Shown in pieces: positions 23,855 through 34,984 of a DNA stretch of 64,000 nt. The DNA comes from Dioscorea cayenensis subsp. rotundata (lineage: Eukaryota > Streptophyta > Magnoliopsida > Dioscoreales > Dioscoreaceae). The stretch is taken from contig NC_052484.1 in assembly GCF_009730915.1 (NCBI RefSeq), positions 2,818,054-2,882,053 on the forward strand. The letters run 5' to 3'. Position 1 is the stretch's first letter. Each line of letters begins with the position of its first letter. The notes below the pieces were generated by a model. The model was not told the origin of the DNA. It saw only the letters and a program-made list of their open reading frames with translations, and did no database searches. A program made the translations under genes and the position numbers.

Positions 23855-26452
23855 TTATTCAAAAGTTGATACCGATGTATGATCATAGTAAAACCCCGAA
23901 GGACTGCTGTCAGGAAGCAAAGCCAACATCACCGCTCCTTTTGCACTTTCCTCAACAGTTTTGGTTCCGGTATTAAAAGTTATATCAGTTTTCACAAAAC
24001 CAGGATTTACACAGTTGATACACAATTTGGGATACTTCTTTGCGAGAATTCTCGTATGTGCATTCAAAGCTACTTTTGAGATTGTGTATGCAGATAATCT
24101 TGTTGGCCAGCCCATTTTCCTCCAAGTTCATCGCTTTGAAATCACTTAAAAACTGTTGCAACAGTTCATCCAATTTCTCTTCACTCAAGCCATCTGCATC
24201 GCCGAATTTTCTTCTGATGCTCTCACCAGGAATACGCTGAAACATGTAATGAATCCAAAGGAGGTCAATGTTTTTATTAGATATGCTAGAATGTCACCCA
24301 ATGTATCTACATTACATTGAACAAAACATAGTTTATGTTCTTTATTCACAATAGTTTTATTATAAATCATACCAAAAGATCGAAGGATTAAACAAAGAAG
24401 AAAAGCCATTCAAAAAGTTAAGAAAAGATGAGTCCTCAAACTGAACCACGCATTGAACAGTGAAAAGAAAACTCGATCATAATGCTTTTCAAATCATGTT
24501 CTTAAAAATCTGATCTTCTTCATCATCAAATAGAACAGAAAAAACTGGTTTCTCCTCATCTTTTCTTTTCCTGAATCAGTTACCAAATCCATAGCGCAAA
24601 AAGAGGAGAAGAACGAAAAACTTCAAAAAATATTAAAAAAAAATAGAAACAAAAAAGATCAAAATTTTTGTTCGCATCACCTGAAGCTTTCCAACAGAAA
24701 TGAAACATTCACAATTCTTGGCGAATGTGATAATTGAAGAAATGGCATGAGAGCATCTATTACTTTCTTGGTGCCATAATAGTTAATGTTCAAGCATTCC
24801 TCTGCCCTCTCATAATCCTCTACAGCTGCAGCTAAAAACTTATAGAAAGCCGGCAACCCAACTTGCTACAAGACTTGTAAGTAAATTAGTCCTCAGTTCT
24901 GATGTCTTGCAATTCAGTAAAAACTTAATGATTGAAAATCATGAAACCATATCCATGGCTAGTAATAGTAAGTGATGCTTACCTCAATGCTTTTTTTTTG
25001 TTGATGAATCTAAATCCTGAAGGTCTATAGATATTCCGTTGACTGCAGCATTGTTAACCTGAACAAGAAGCAAATGAATGCAGAAAGAACTCTCTTTATT
25101 TGTTGCTCTATTTTGAAAAGTAAAACAAAATTGATCTAAGAAATGTTTCAAACTGCAAATTAAGTGATACGCAACTGAAAAGGATAAACGCTAGATTTTT
25201 CAGTAGTGAAATTCATATTTCTTAAAAAAATTCACCAGATGGCATCAAGCACTCATCTGATTATTTCCCAATCAACACATCAGTTCAACACTTGCATATG
25301 CAAGAGATAACAGGAAACAGATATACAACTCAATCAAATTCAATGTTAAGTGATCTCATAGCATATGCTTTTGTCTCATTCAGCTCCAGAAGTTAAACAC
25401 AAAATTAACAGTGGCATAATACTGTTAATTCTGTAGGGTTCTTTGATAATAACAAATAACTCCGCTTAAAATACATGGACTATAAGTTTTCTTATCTTTT
25501 CAAAAAAAATCAAACACACGCATCAAAAGATGAGTTACAAACACAGACAAAGGTGCTGAAATTGAGAACAATTAGATAGGAAATGAAATAGGTGATCATT
25601 ACAAGAGACAAAATCCTAATTATACATACTACTAGAAACATACAAAGTGGCAATCTAACATGACAAACAAATACTTATATTTCCTTTCTTTTCAATAAGA
25701 AAAGTACTCACCAACATATTTTAATACAATATCAGGCAAAATAAGTATATGAATTTCAATAACGATTCCTATTCAAGACCTAGAATAGGATTTAAAAAGC
25801 CAAAATTTTGGCTAAAAGAGGATGAATGATTAGAAGCAGCAAAAGGCACAGATAATTGAGCAACATCAGTCAATGATTTTTAATAGCATTCATGCCCTAA
25901 AATTGTAATTTAGATCAATTACCAAGATATCAAGCTTCCCAAATTCAGTTTTGATGAAATCAGCCAAAGAGGCAATGCTAGCAGTGTCAGACACATCCAA
26001 CTGATGGAAAAGCACATTAGAGAAGCCAGAATTTTTGAGCTTCTCAGCAGCTTCAGTGCCTCTCTTCTCATCCCTAGCAGTCAACAACACCATAATACCA
26101 TTGCTTGCTGTTAGAATAAGGCTATATGGAATATAGAGAGAATGAAGAGAGGAAGAATGAGATGAAGAGAGGAAGAATGATATGAAGAGTAATATTCATG
26201 TAGTGATGTATACAAGTATATATAGACACAAGAAGTAAAAGGCTAAAATGGGCTATACAGTAATGGGCTCTTTAACACTTGCAAGCTGCTTCACAATCTC
26301 CAACCCAATCCCTTTGTTTGCACCAGTCACTACAGCAATCCTTCAAACACAAAAAGGAATCAAACAATACAAGATTTGTAGGCTTTTATTTTTATCAAAA
26401 TCTTAAAAATTATTGAGAAATCTCCGTACCTTTTTTATGCTTCCAACTCCAT
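23855..26452 (-). pseudogene. SDR pseudogene C, five independent lesions
   Basis: Exon positions: 26452-26430, 26340-25923, 25058-24983, 24865-24681, 24236-23855. Damage in coding order: (1) codon 6 of exon 1 is TAA instead of TCA; (2) a 169-bp solo LTR interrupts exon 2; (3) exon 3 has one extra T in a run of nine (76 instead of 75 nt); (4) exon 4 lacks one base at the catalytic VNVSS site (185 nt), giving VNVSF and a shifted frame; (5) exon 5 has one extra base at the NGWP codons (24111-24113; three C on the plus strand against two elsewhere). The exon layout and splice sites are otherwise preserved, and the last part of exon 5 still reads like the family ([15 protein letters not shown]). 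It is clearly non-functional but could still be transcribed. Confidence 0.95.
26109..26277. mobile_element. solo LTR (TRIM/Copia-like) inside exon 2 of pseudogene C
   Basis: This 169-bp insertion begins TGTTAGAA and ends TTTAACA, with TG...CA termini in an inverted TGTTA/TAACA pair. It is flanked by a perfect 5-bp duplication CTTGC (26104-26108 and 26278-26282). Removing it with one CTTGC restores exon 2 to 244 nt. A TATATATAG box lies near 26217. Size and ends fit a solo LTR of a small (TRIM-type) or Copia element. Confidence 0.88.
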
Positions 26453-26633
26453 GTTTGTGATCCTGATCCTGATGAATAATTCTGTGTCTGAAATAAAAGA
26501 TCTGCTTGAGATGAATTTTATCTGTATAGAAAAGATGTTGGTGGTTGACTGTTACAATAAAAATTACTTTAAAAGTCCTTAAGAAATTATGTGTCTCAAC
26601 TACATAACAAAAACAGTGTTGAAATACTATTTT

Positions 26634-26634
26634 T

Positions 26635-26691
<57 letters not shown>
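26634..26691. repeat. (TA)n(TG)n compound microsatellite
   Basis: A TA run is followed by about 21 TG units, just upstream of pseudogene C. It is likely to vary in length between individuals. Confidence 0.95.
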
Positions 26692-26694
<3 letters not shown>

Positions 26695-27894
26695 ATGAAA
26701 TAGAATTCTATTTTATAACAATCCCGTAAGTCCTGAGTTTATTTTACTACCACTACAATAGACAAGTGGTACTGGCATTAACTCCCATGTGGAAAGTCAA
26801 GAGTTCGACTCCCTTCTAAAGCATAGTTGAGCATTTAGGGTGTGTGCGGCCTTATCCACATTATTAAAAAAAAACTCTTGCTTATTGTTAAAATTAATTT
26901 TGTTTACATGTGTATGTTTATTATGGTGGTTATACATGTTTCTAAGATTTAATTGTGTAACTCATTGTTTTAAGTATTAATTCTAGTATGTTTTGGATAG
27001 CTAAAGGAGTAAAATGAATTCTGCATTATATAAATATATTTAAGAATTTATTAAAAATAGAGAACATGAATCATTTTGATGGGACCCTAGAATACATGGA
27101 AATATAAAGAGGGTACAATGCTAAAAGTGGTTGGTCTAACGTCTAAGTGGTAGAGACTTGGGTCACTTAAACAAGTCGATTGGTCTCGAATTAATTTACT
27201 GTCCATGGCTCTTAGAAATCTCATGTCAAAGACAAATTTATATGAATATATATAATCTAAGAGACAACAAGTTCATTTATAAGTTGATGCAGATGTAAAG
27301 TCATAGTAAAGAACTAAAGGTCCACCATCAGAAAGCAAAACTGAGATTAGGGGACCTTTTGTGGCTTCTTTTCAGACTTGAAACGCAAAAAATGTTGTTA
27401 GCCAGCCATTTTCTCCAAAGTTCTTTTCTTTGGAATTGCTTAAATTGCAAGGCGACAATTCATCCAATTTCTTTGGTCAAGTGTCTATATCGCTGAAATC
27501 TATTTTGATGCTCTCACTTGGAATAGTCTGAAAGATATATTATAATTCAGCTCAAAGAGCAACAAAAATAGACAAAGAAGAAAATGCATTAGACAATTTG
27601 AAAAAAATTGAAGTACAAAATGATTTTACAAAAGAAGCTTTGAAATATAATAGATTAAAATGAAATGCTTCTCATCGATGTCTTGAAGGTTTGTTTAAAT
27701 GGGTTTTAGGGTTATTGAAGTCATTGATAGTTACTTTTCTAGAATATCCTAGTTTTATTTCTATACAAGTGATTTAAATTGTCGTATTAGTATTCACTAC
27801 GTGAACAATATGTATACACTACAAAATGGTAGATGCATAGAAAACCAAAATGAATATAAGAAAAAAAAAAGCAACCATAAACATGTTGATAGAT

Positions 27895-28040
27895 CTAGAA
27901 ACTGTCAAAGGGTTCATAGCCTAGCGGCATTGGCTCCACTACAAAAGGCAAGTGTGGGACGTTCAAATATCCCGAATTCAAGTCTCGCAGTGGTAGTAAC
28001 AATTCCCCAGCATGAGTTTAGGATTGTGGCTTGCGACTTG
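27895..28040. mobile_element. SINE-like tRNA-derived repeat, copy 1
   Basis: The block 'catagcctagcggcattggct...gttcaaatatcccgaattcaagtctc' has a box-A-like start and a box-B-like 'ttcaagtc' end. Related copies sit at 37789-37905 and 45826-45930, each within an SDR relic at the same relative place. They were therefore co-duplicated with the relic rather than inserted separately. Confidence 0.45.
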
Positions 28041-28703
28041 CAGCCCATACCCCGCATCGCTTGGTGAGGACTAGCACGCTAGATAATCAATTCCAAGCTC
28101 GTGTGTACGCCCCTTTAACTAACAACACATGTTGCATTTGTCCCAAATAAAAAAAATCTAGATACTCATAATAGTCTTCGAAAAATAAAAATAAAGGCTT
28201 CTATGCACTTATGAAAAAATATTACAGTTATCAACATAATATAGCATTGTTAATTGGGTAAACTACATGTTTAGTCACTAAACTATTCGTGTTTTCCTAA
28301 TCTAGTCACTAAACTAAAAAAAGTTTCAATTGGGTCACTAACGTTAGCATTTTCTTCCAATCAAGTCACTCACCTCAACGCCGTTACCTTTATGATGAGC
28401 TGGCACGCCACTTTACTTAACACGTGTCGGACTTTTTCTTGGGTTGTTGACTGGCCACATCATCATCATCATACTTTTCCCTTTGCTTTCCATGGTTTCA
28501 CTGAACTAAAGAGTCTTGAAGCTAAATTTCCTTCATCATTTCCTCCATTGCTTCTCTAAAACCCTAAGGAGATGTCATCCAGCTGGAGATCATGTCTTCA
28601 CATAGACGGTGGCCAAAGCAGTGACACTGCAAATAAGAGATAAATCAGCCAAAGAACATCTTATGGTGGCAACATCTTCTGTGGTTCTTCGACTGGGTAA
28701 ACA

Positions 28704-28915
28704 GCAGCAGATGTTGTGAATTCATGGGTGTCAGAGAAACAGAACTATAACTACTCAACAATACTTGCCAACCTACTGAGAGAGTGTGTAGACATTACAC
28801 TCAAATGGTTTGGAGGGACTCAAATAGAATTGGTTGTGCTCATGCCAATTGTAACAATGGTGGCATCTTCATCATCTATAATCATAAACCTCCAGGGAAT
28901 GTTAGTGGACGTTGA
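28704..28915 (+). pseudogene. captured fragment of a PR-1 / CAP-domain protein gene
   Basis: Reading the plus strand gives the C-terminal half of a plant PR-1 protein: [13 protein letters not shown], then after a one-base frame change NNTCQPTE, then [21 protein letters not shown] and KPPGN. HYTQxVWR, GCA..xCNNGG and PPGN are signature stretches of the CAP domain of pathogenesis-related protein 1. The expected CNY of the family reads YNH here (a Cys lost), and a stop follows 'SGR' before the usual end. It is a frameshifted, partial copy inside the Pack-MULE. Confidence 0.85.
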
Positions 28916-29025
28916 CCTTATTGAAGGCTTGCATGCATGCACATGTGAATATGAAAATAATATTTCTACAAATGCTATATCTGAGATCTGATCACTTCCC
29001 ATGAGAAAATGAGAATGAGAACGAG

Positions 29026-29212
29026 ATGGGAAGGTACGCGAAGATGGAGATCTCGCCGGAGGTTGGAGAAGTGAGAACGAGGGCAAGGGCGATGGCTCTC
29101 AAGGCTGCGGTGGCGGCAACGGCGAAGAAATGGAAAACGATGGTGCGCAGTGGCTATCGTGGGGCCGGAAGTTGTCCAAATCTTGTACCTTCAGCTACGG
29201 AGCCATAGCTTG
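29026..29212 (+). pseudogene. captured fragment of a KRP/ICK cyclin-dependent kinase inhibitor gene
   Basis: The plus-strand frame starts MGRYAK and contains EVGEVRTRARAMALK. This resembles the N-terminal MGKYxRK...GVRTRAxxLAL motif of plant KRP (ICK) inhibitors. After a frame change of one base, 29186-29212 reads YLQLRSHSL, close to the KRP motif YLQLRSRRL. Two motifs of the same family in the right order make the assignment fairly safe. The C-terminal CDK- and cyclin-binding domain is not seen. The fragment is GC-rich like a first exon and sits directly downstream of the PR-1 fragment on the same strand. Confidence 0.75.
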
Positions 29213-30091
29213 ATGATGATGAGGCGGGTGGTGAGGTTGACGGTGCATTATGATCACCAGCAAGGTGGTGGTGAAGTGGACTACGTTTCAGAGAAGTGAA
29301 GGAGATCATGATGAATATGATGAGATCTCCATCGTTCTCGTTTTATTAGCCGAAGATCATGTTCTCTACTTATCTGCAATGCCATCGCTTTTGCTACCGT
29401 CTATGAGAAGCCATGATCACTAGTTGGACAACATCTTCTTAGGGTTTCAGAGAAACGATAGAGGAAAAAATAATGGAAAATTGGCCTCAAGCTCTCTGGT
29501 TCAGTAAAACCATGCATGGAAAACAAAGGGGAAGTATGATGCTATGTGGTCAGTCAAAGCGTCACTTGAAGTTCATTATTGAAGTGGAATGCCACATCAA
29601 CAACCCAAGAAAAAAATCTGACACGTGTCTGGTGAGGTGGCATGCAAGCTCAGCATCAGGGTAACGGCGTTGAGGCGAGTGACTTAATTGGAAAGAAATG
29701 CTAAGGTTAGTGACCCAATTGAAATTTTTTTTAGTTTAGTGGCTAGATTAGGAAAACACGAATAGTTTAGTGACTAAACATGTAGTTTACCCTTGTTAAT
29801 TTTCACACTAATAAATGTTAAATATAAAAATAAGAATGAATTATTAAATAGTACTACTTTGTGTCAAGCCAAGTAACAAGTTTGAAACATGTACTAATCT
29901 TGGTGAATGTGATAATTGACGAAGCATCACTCTCTTGGTATCGTAATACTTGATGTTCAAACACACCTCACCAAGATTAGTCACCAAAAATGGCTAGTAA
30001 AAGTAATTGATCATCAGCTTCCTACTTCTTGTGCCGATGAATCCAAATCCTCAACACCTACATCAAATCCATTAACTGTGGCATTGTTAAC

Positions 30092-31904
30092 CTAAACAAA
30101 TGTAGCTGAAAAAGAAGTAAATAAATTAATAACGATTTCTCATTAAAAATAAAACACAATTCCATTTATTTGCTACTCAATATTGGAAAGAAGACTGTAA
30201 AAAAATCTGAAAAATTATAATATTATTAAACAGACTCATCAAACAAATCAAAATATCAAAAACATTCCAATAGAGAATTGATATCATATGTCTTCATCTC
30301 TTTCAACCACGGAAGTAAAACACAAAGAATAAGGGGAGGCAACAAACAAAATATAATTTTTAACCAAGAAAAAAAAAAGAAACATATATTATCCACTTGT
30401 CGATCATTACAAGAAAATCAAGCATATGAAATAAAGCATAAGCTACAATCAAAAGCAAAGTCCAACAAGAAGAAAAGATAATGAAAATGACAATAATTGG
30501 ATTGAACATAAAAAAACCAAAATCTTAATTATACATACATATAGACATATACAAATATATAAAAAAGAGGCGTTCATTGTTCACGATTCAGTTTGGATTG
30601 AAAACGATGAAACTTGAACTTGAACCAAACTACTCATGTCAGAGTTTTGTCAACCCGGAAAAAATTGGATTACAAACACAAGTGGAAGCTGTCGCCTGAA
30701 ATACATAACCAATATTCTAACAGCATTTTAACATGTTAAAATTCACACCAGTATCATTGTTCACATCACCCAATCTGACCTGTAACCTGTGAGCATCGCA
30801 AATGCATGTACAAAATCTTTCTTTTCCCTCTATTCACATGCTTGACATGTTTATGGCTTCAGTATAATCTATCAGTAAGTTGCAAAATCTGGTGATACAT
30901 TTCAACCACAGGAACTGACACACATGGCCATCAACCTTACATACTTTTTTGGAGATTTGTCTCAGGCATTCAACCATTAATGATCCATATAGAACTTCTT
31001 GTGATTGAAGTTCAGTTCCACCTTAACTAGAAGCTCCATGTGATTGAATACATAAATAAATAAGAACCTTGTTTTTCTAAGGGATCATTCTCGTGATACG
31101 AAACACGCCAACATTTAAAACTCATGAATTCATAACATCATTGTCTGTATAATTGAATCTGATTGCAGGTAGTCTCCTTGTACAAAACATCAGTAAATGC
31201 ATATTGTAATTTTTCTGGTTCTCTAAAAGACTAAAACACAATAGAATATGCATTTGTCAGCATTTTCGGAGGGTACAGAAGCCTGATATAACACGAAAAG
31301 GTTATTCTGAATACAAGGATAACCAGACTACATTTTTGTACTTGATATGACATAGTTTTCAAGTATTTTCTAGTTCACTGTAACTGTCTAAAAAATTCAG
31401 GAATAAATCAACATATAAGTCTCTCAAAAATCCTCTGCATCTTCATGTGCATGTCTACATCTAATACTGAATTCCTAAGAAATGTTATTAAATATATAAC
31501 ATTTATTACAATTAAAAAAGAGTTGCATTTATTAGATGCAAACATTAAAGAAATAACCATGGGCCATGTGAAGATAGAGCCATGGATGGAGGAGCACAAA
31601 GGACGAGAATAAGAGAGAAGACAACATATTCAAATTACCAAACTATATTACAATAGATCCTCCATACTCATACAATACTTTCATTATATAGACTTGCTTT
31701 TTGCAAAACATAGAATATTAGTTAATAATAATATTACCCAACATACAAACATTCTAAATAATAGTCTATTAAACATAGAGATCATTTCCAACTAATAATA
31801 GCACCAAATATAAAGTCTGTTAATACACTAGGATAGAAATTGTATTTTGACACAATCATAGACTTTATTAATATAACACACTTCACCAACATTAAGAAAA
31901 GAAC
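30092..31904. other. spacer between relic 1 and SDR gene D
   Basis: Array flank text without exons: A/T-rich intron-like sequence upstream of relic exon 3, the 'gagttttgtcaacccgg' block near 30640, and the 'tgattgcaggtagtctcct' block near 31160, which is shared with other copies. No gene is seen. Confidence 0.6.
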
Positions 31905-34787
31905 TTATTCATAAGTTGATACCGATGTAAGATCGTAGTAAAAACCCGAAGGGCCGCCATCAGGAAGCAAAGCCAACATGACTGGACCTTTTGCGCCTTC
32001 TTCAACAGTTATGGTCCCGGTATTAAAATTTAAATCGGTTTTTACAAAACCAGGATGTACACAGTTGATGCAGAATTTGGGATACTTCTTTGCAAGAATC
32101 CTCGTAAGAGCATTCAAAGCTACTTTTGAGATTATGTATGCAGAAGATCTTGTTGGCCAGCCATTTTCCTCTAATTTCTTTGCTTTGAAATCACTTAAAA
32201 AGAGTTGCAACAGTTCATCTAATTTATCTTCACTCAAGCCATCTGGATCGCCAAATTCTTTTCTGATGCTTTCACCAGGAATATACTGAAAGATGTAATG
32301 AATCCAAATGAGCTTAATGTTTTTATTAGATATGCTAGTATTTCACATAATGTATCTACATTATCTTAAACAATTCAAAGTTTATGTTCTCTACTCACAA
32401 TAGTTTTATTACAAATTATCCCAAAAGATCGGAGGATTAAACAAAGAAGAAAAGCGATTCAAAAAATTCACAAAAGATAAATCCTCAAACTGAACTATGT
32501 GTTGAACAGTTAAAAATTGATCATAATCCTTTTCAAATCATGTTCTCAAAAATCTGATTTTCTTCATCATCAAATAAAATGGAAGAAAATGGTCCTCATC
32601 TTTTCTTTTCCTTAATAAGTTCCCAAGTTCATAATGCAAAAAAGACGAGAAGAAAGAAAACTTGGGGAAATAATAATAATACAAAAATTAGAAAAAAAAA
32701 AAATCAAAATTTTTGTTCACATCACCTGAAGCTTTCCACCACTAGATGAAACATTCACAATTCTTGGTGAATGTGATAATTGAAGAAGTGGCATGAGAGC
32801 ATCTATTACTTTCTTGGTGCCATAATAGTTAATGTTCAAACATTCCTCTGCTTTCTCATAATCCTCTACAGCTGCAGCCAATAGCTTTAAGAAAGACGGA
32901 AATCCACCTTGCTACATGACTTATTAAGTAAATCAGTCCTCAGTTCCAATGTCTTGCAATTCATTAACGACTTACTCCCTCCATCCCACAAAAAGTAAGA
33001 AAAGTAATTGGAATTAAAAATTTCATGAACGTTAAGTTTACTTTCTCATCTGCCCATTTCGTGCATTTAAAGTTATAGTGGTAAATAACAACATATTTAA
33101 ATAAATTTTTAGTAAGATTAAATTTTGAAATTAACACTTAAATTAGTTATGTGGACAAGTAATTTGGGACATGGAGTAGTGATTGAAAATCAAGAAATCA
33201 TATCCATGACTACTAGTAAAAGTAATTGATGCTTACCTCAATGCTTTCTTTTGTTGATGAATCTAGAGAATGAAGATCTACAGAAATTCCACTAACTGCA
33301 GCATTGTTAACCTGCACAGGAAGCAAATGATGCAGAAAAAAACTCTTTGTTTGTTGCTCTATATTGAAAAGAAAAACAAAATTGATCCAAGAAAAGTTCC
33401 AAGCTGCAACTTAAGTGAAATGTAACAAAAAGGATGAACACTGGATATTTCATTAATGTCACTCATACATCTAAAAAAAATCACCAGATGGCATCAAGCA
33501 CTCAAAGAAAAACAAAATTGATCTAAGAAATGTTCCACGCTGCAAGTTAAGTGATATGTAACGAAAGGATGAACACTGGATATCTCATTAATGTCACTCA
33601 TAGTTCTAAAAAAAAATCACTAGATTGCATCAAGCACTCATTCTTTCATTTCCCAGTCAACGCATCAGTTCAACACTTGCGCATGTAAGAGATAACATGA
33701 AAGAGATCTACAACTCAATCAAATTCAATATTAAATGATTTGATAGGATATGCTTTCATCTCGTTCAACTCCAGAAGTTAAACACAAAAATACACAGTGA
33801 TATAACACTGTTAATTATGTGTAGTTCTTTGATAATAATAAATTACTCTATGCCAAACATACATGCACTAAAATTTTTCTGATCTTTTCAAGAAAATCAA
33901 ACACATGCATCAAAAGATAGTGTTACAAACACACAAGAGGCGGAATCCTAATTATACATAATAACAGAAACACACAAAGTGGAGATCTAACATGTCAAAC
34001 AAACACATATATTTCCCTTTTTTTTCCTTGAAGAAAGTGCGCACCAACATAATATAATACAAAATCAGGAAAAAATCATTTAATGAATTTCAATAACAAT
34101 TCATCTTCAAGCCCTAGAATAGGATTTATAGAGGCAAAAGTTACTAAAAGGGGATGAATGATTACAAGCGGCAAAAGGTACTGAAAAGAGGGAGAATTGG
34201 ATTGGAAACATACAAAATCATCATCACAAGGCACAAATTACATGCTACTAGATATATAAAATGTAATGAAGTAACATGAAAAACAGATACAGATAGTTCA
34301 TGTTTTTTACTAAAGAAAGAACTCACCAACATCATAGACTATAAAAATTCAGTAGCATCAGTGAATGAATTTCAATAACATTCATGCCCTAAAAATAAAA
34401 TCGTGATTTAGATCAATTACCAAGATATCAAGCTTCCCAAATTGTGTTTTGATGAAATCAGCCAAAGTGGAAACGCTAGCAGTGTCAGACACATCCAACT
34501 GATGAAAAACCACATCAGAGAAGCCAGAATCTTTGAGCTTCTCAACAGCTTCAGTGCCTCTCTTCTCATCCCTAGCAGTCAACAACACCATGATTCCATT
34601 GCTAGCAAGCTGCTTCACAATCTCCAACCCAATCCCTTTGTTTGCACCAGTCACTACAGAAATCCTTCAAACACCAATTAAAAGGAATCAAGTAAGACAA
34701 GACTTACAGGCTTTCTATTTTTTTTTTAATCAAAATCTAAAAAATTATTGAGAAATCTCAGCACCTTTTTGATGCTTCCCCCTCCAT
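31905..34787 (-). CDS. SDR gene D: salutaridine reductase / menthone reductase-like dehydrogenase
   Basis: Exons: 34787-34765, 34664-34421, 33311-33237, 32911-32726, 32285-31905; 302 aa, GT-AG throughout. All catalytic and cofactor residues are kept (TGANKGIG, R39, N142, S170, Y226, K230). It looks mosaic. Exon 3 is identical to that of gene A over all 75 nt, and exon 2 differs from A at only about three positions, while exon 4 is like genes E and F ([15 protein letters not shown]). This suggests gene conversion or unequal crossing-over between copies. Intron 3 is enlarged by a 202-bp Stowaway-type MITE. A codon change (ISVV for IAVV) sits just before the cofactor motif. Confidence 0.92.
32975..33176. 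mobile_element. Stowaway-like MITE in intron 3 of SDR gene D
   Basis: The 202-bp A/T-rich element starts CTCCCTCCATCCCA, the Stowaway terminal text. It ends with the approximate complement TGGGACATGGAG and is flanked by TA on both sides, as expected for Tc1/mariner-type insertion. It is absent from the same intron of the other copies. Confidence 0.85.
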
Positions 34788-34984
34788 GTTTGTGATCCTG
34801 ATGAAAAATCTCGGTGCCTACTCTTTGTCTGCAGTAAAAGATCCGCTTGTGAAGAATTGTATCTGTATAGACTATAGAAAAGATGGTGATAGTTGACTGT
34901 TAAAGTCAAAACTACTATAAAAGTCCTTAAGAAATTATGCGTCTCAAGCACATAAGCAAAATAGTGTTAAATTCTATATATATA

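Larger units (their letters stand above)
28256..29792. mobile_element. Pack-MULE: Mutator-like element carrying host gene fragments
   Basis: A 1537-bp element is bounded by a perfect 9-bp target duplication TTGTTAATT (28247-28255 and 29793-29801), the Mutator hallmark. Its ends are long inverted repeats starting GGGTAAACTACATG. The first 110 bp match nearly perfectly, and similarity continues imperfectly for about 400 bp on each side (about 28256-28650 and 29375-29792; the right arm has an extra piece of about 55 bp). No transposase is present. The interior is more GC-rich than the surroundings and contains plus-strand fragments of two unrelated genes (listed next). It lies inside intron 4 of an SDR relic. 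Confidence 0.93.
27273..30091 (-). pseudogene. old SDR relic 1 (exons 3, 4 and 5), split by a MULE
   Basis: Minus-strand SDR exon text survives in three eroded pieces: exon 3 at about 30019-30091 (ends at the NNA codons), part of exon 4 at about 29893-29975, and exon 5 at 27273-27530, where the part containing the catalytic Tyr-Lys is deleted. Exons 1-2 are absent. It is far more diverged than copies A-I. Intron 4 holds a SINE-like repeat and the 1.5-kb Pack-MULE. The same relic type precedes C, D, E, F and H, so it was part of the duplicated unit. Confidence 0.8.

Noticed and set aside
25890..26093. Separate small SDR protein gene
   Set aside because: It is the distal part of exon 2 of pseudogene C, cut off by the solo LTR.
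27895..28040. tRNA gene
   Set aside because: Box-A-like and box-B-like words are present, but no cloverleaf arms pair and the copies are co-duplicated with the SDR relic. A SINE-like repeat fits better.
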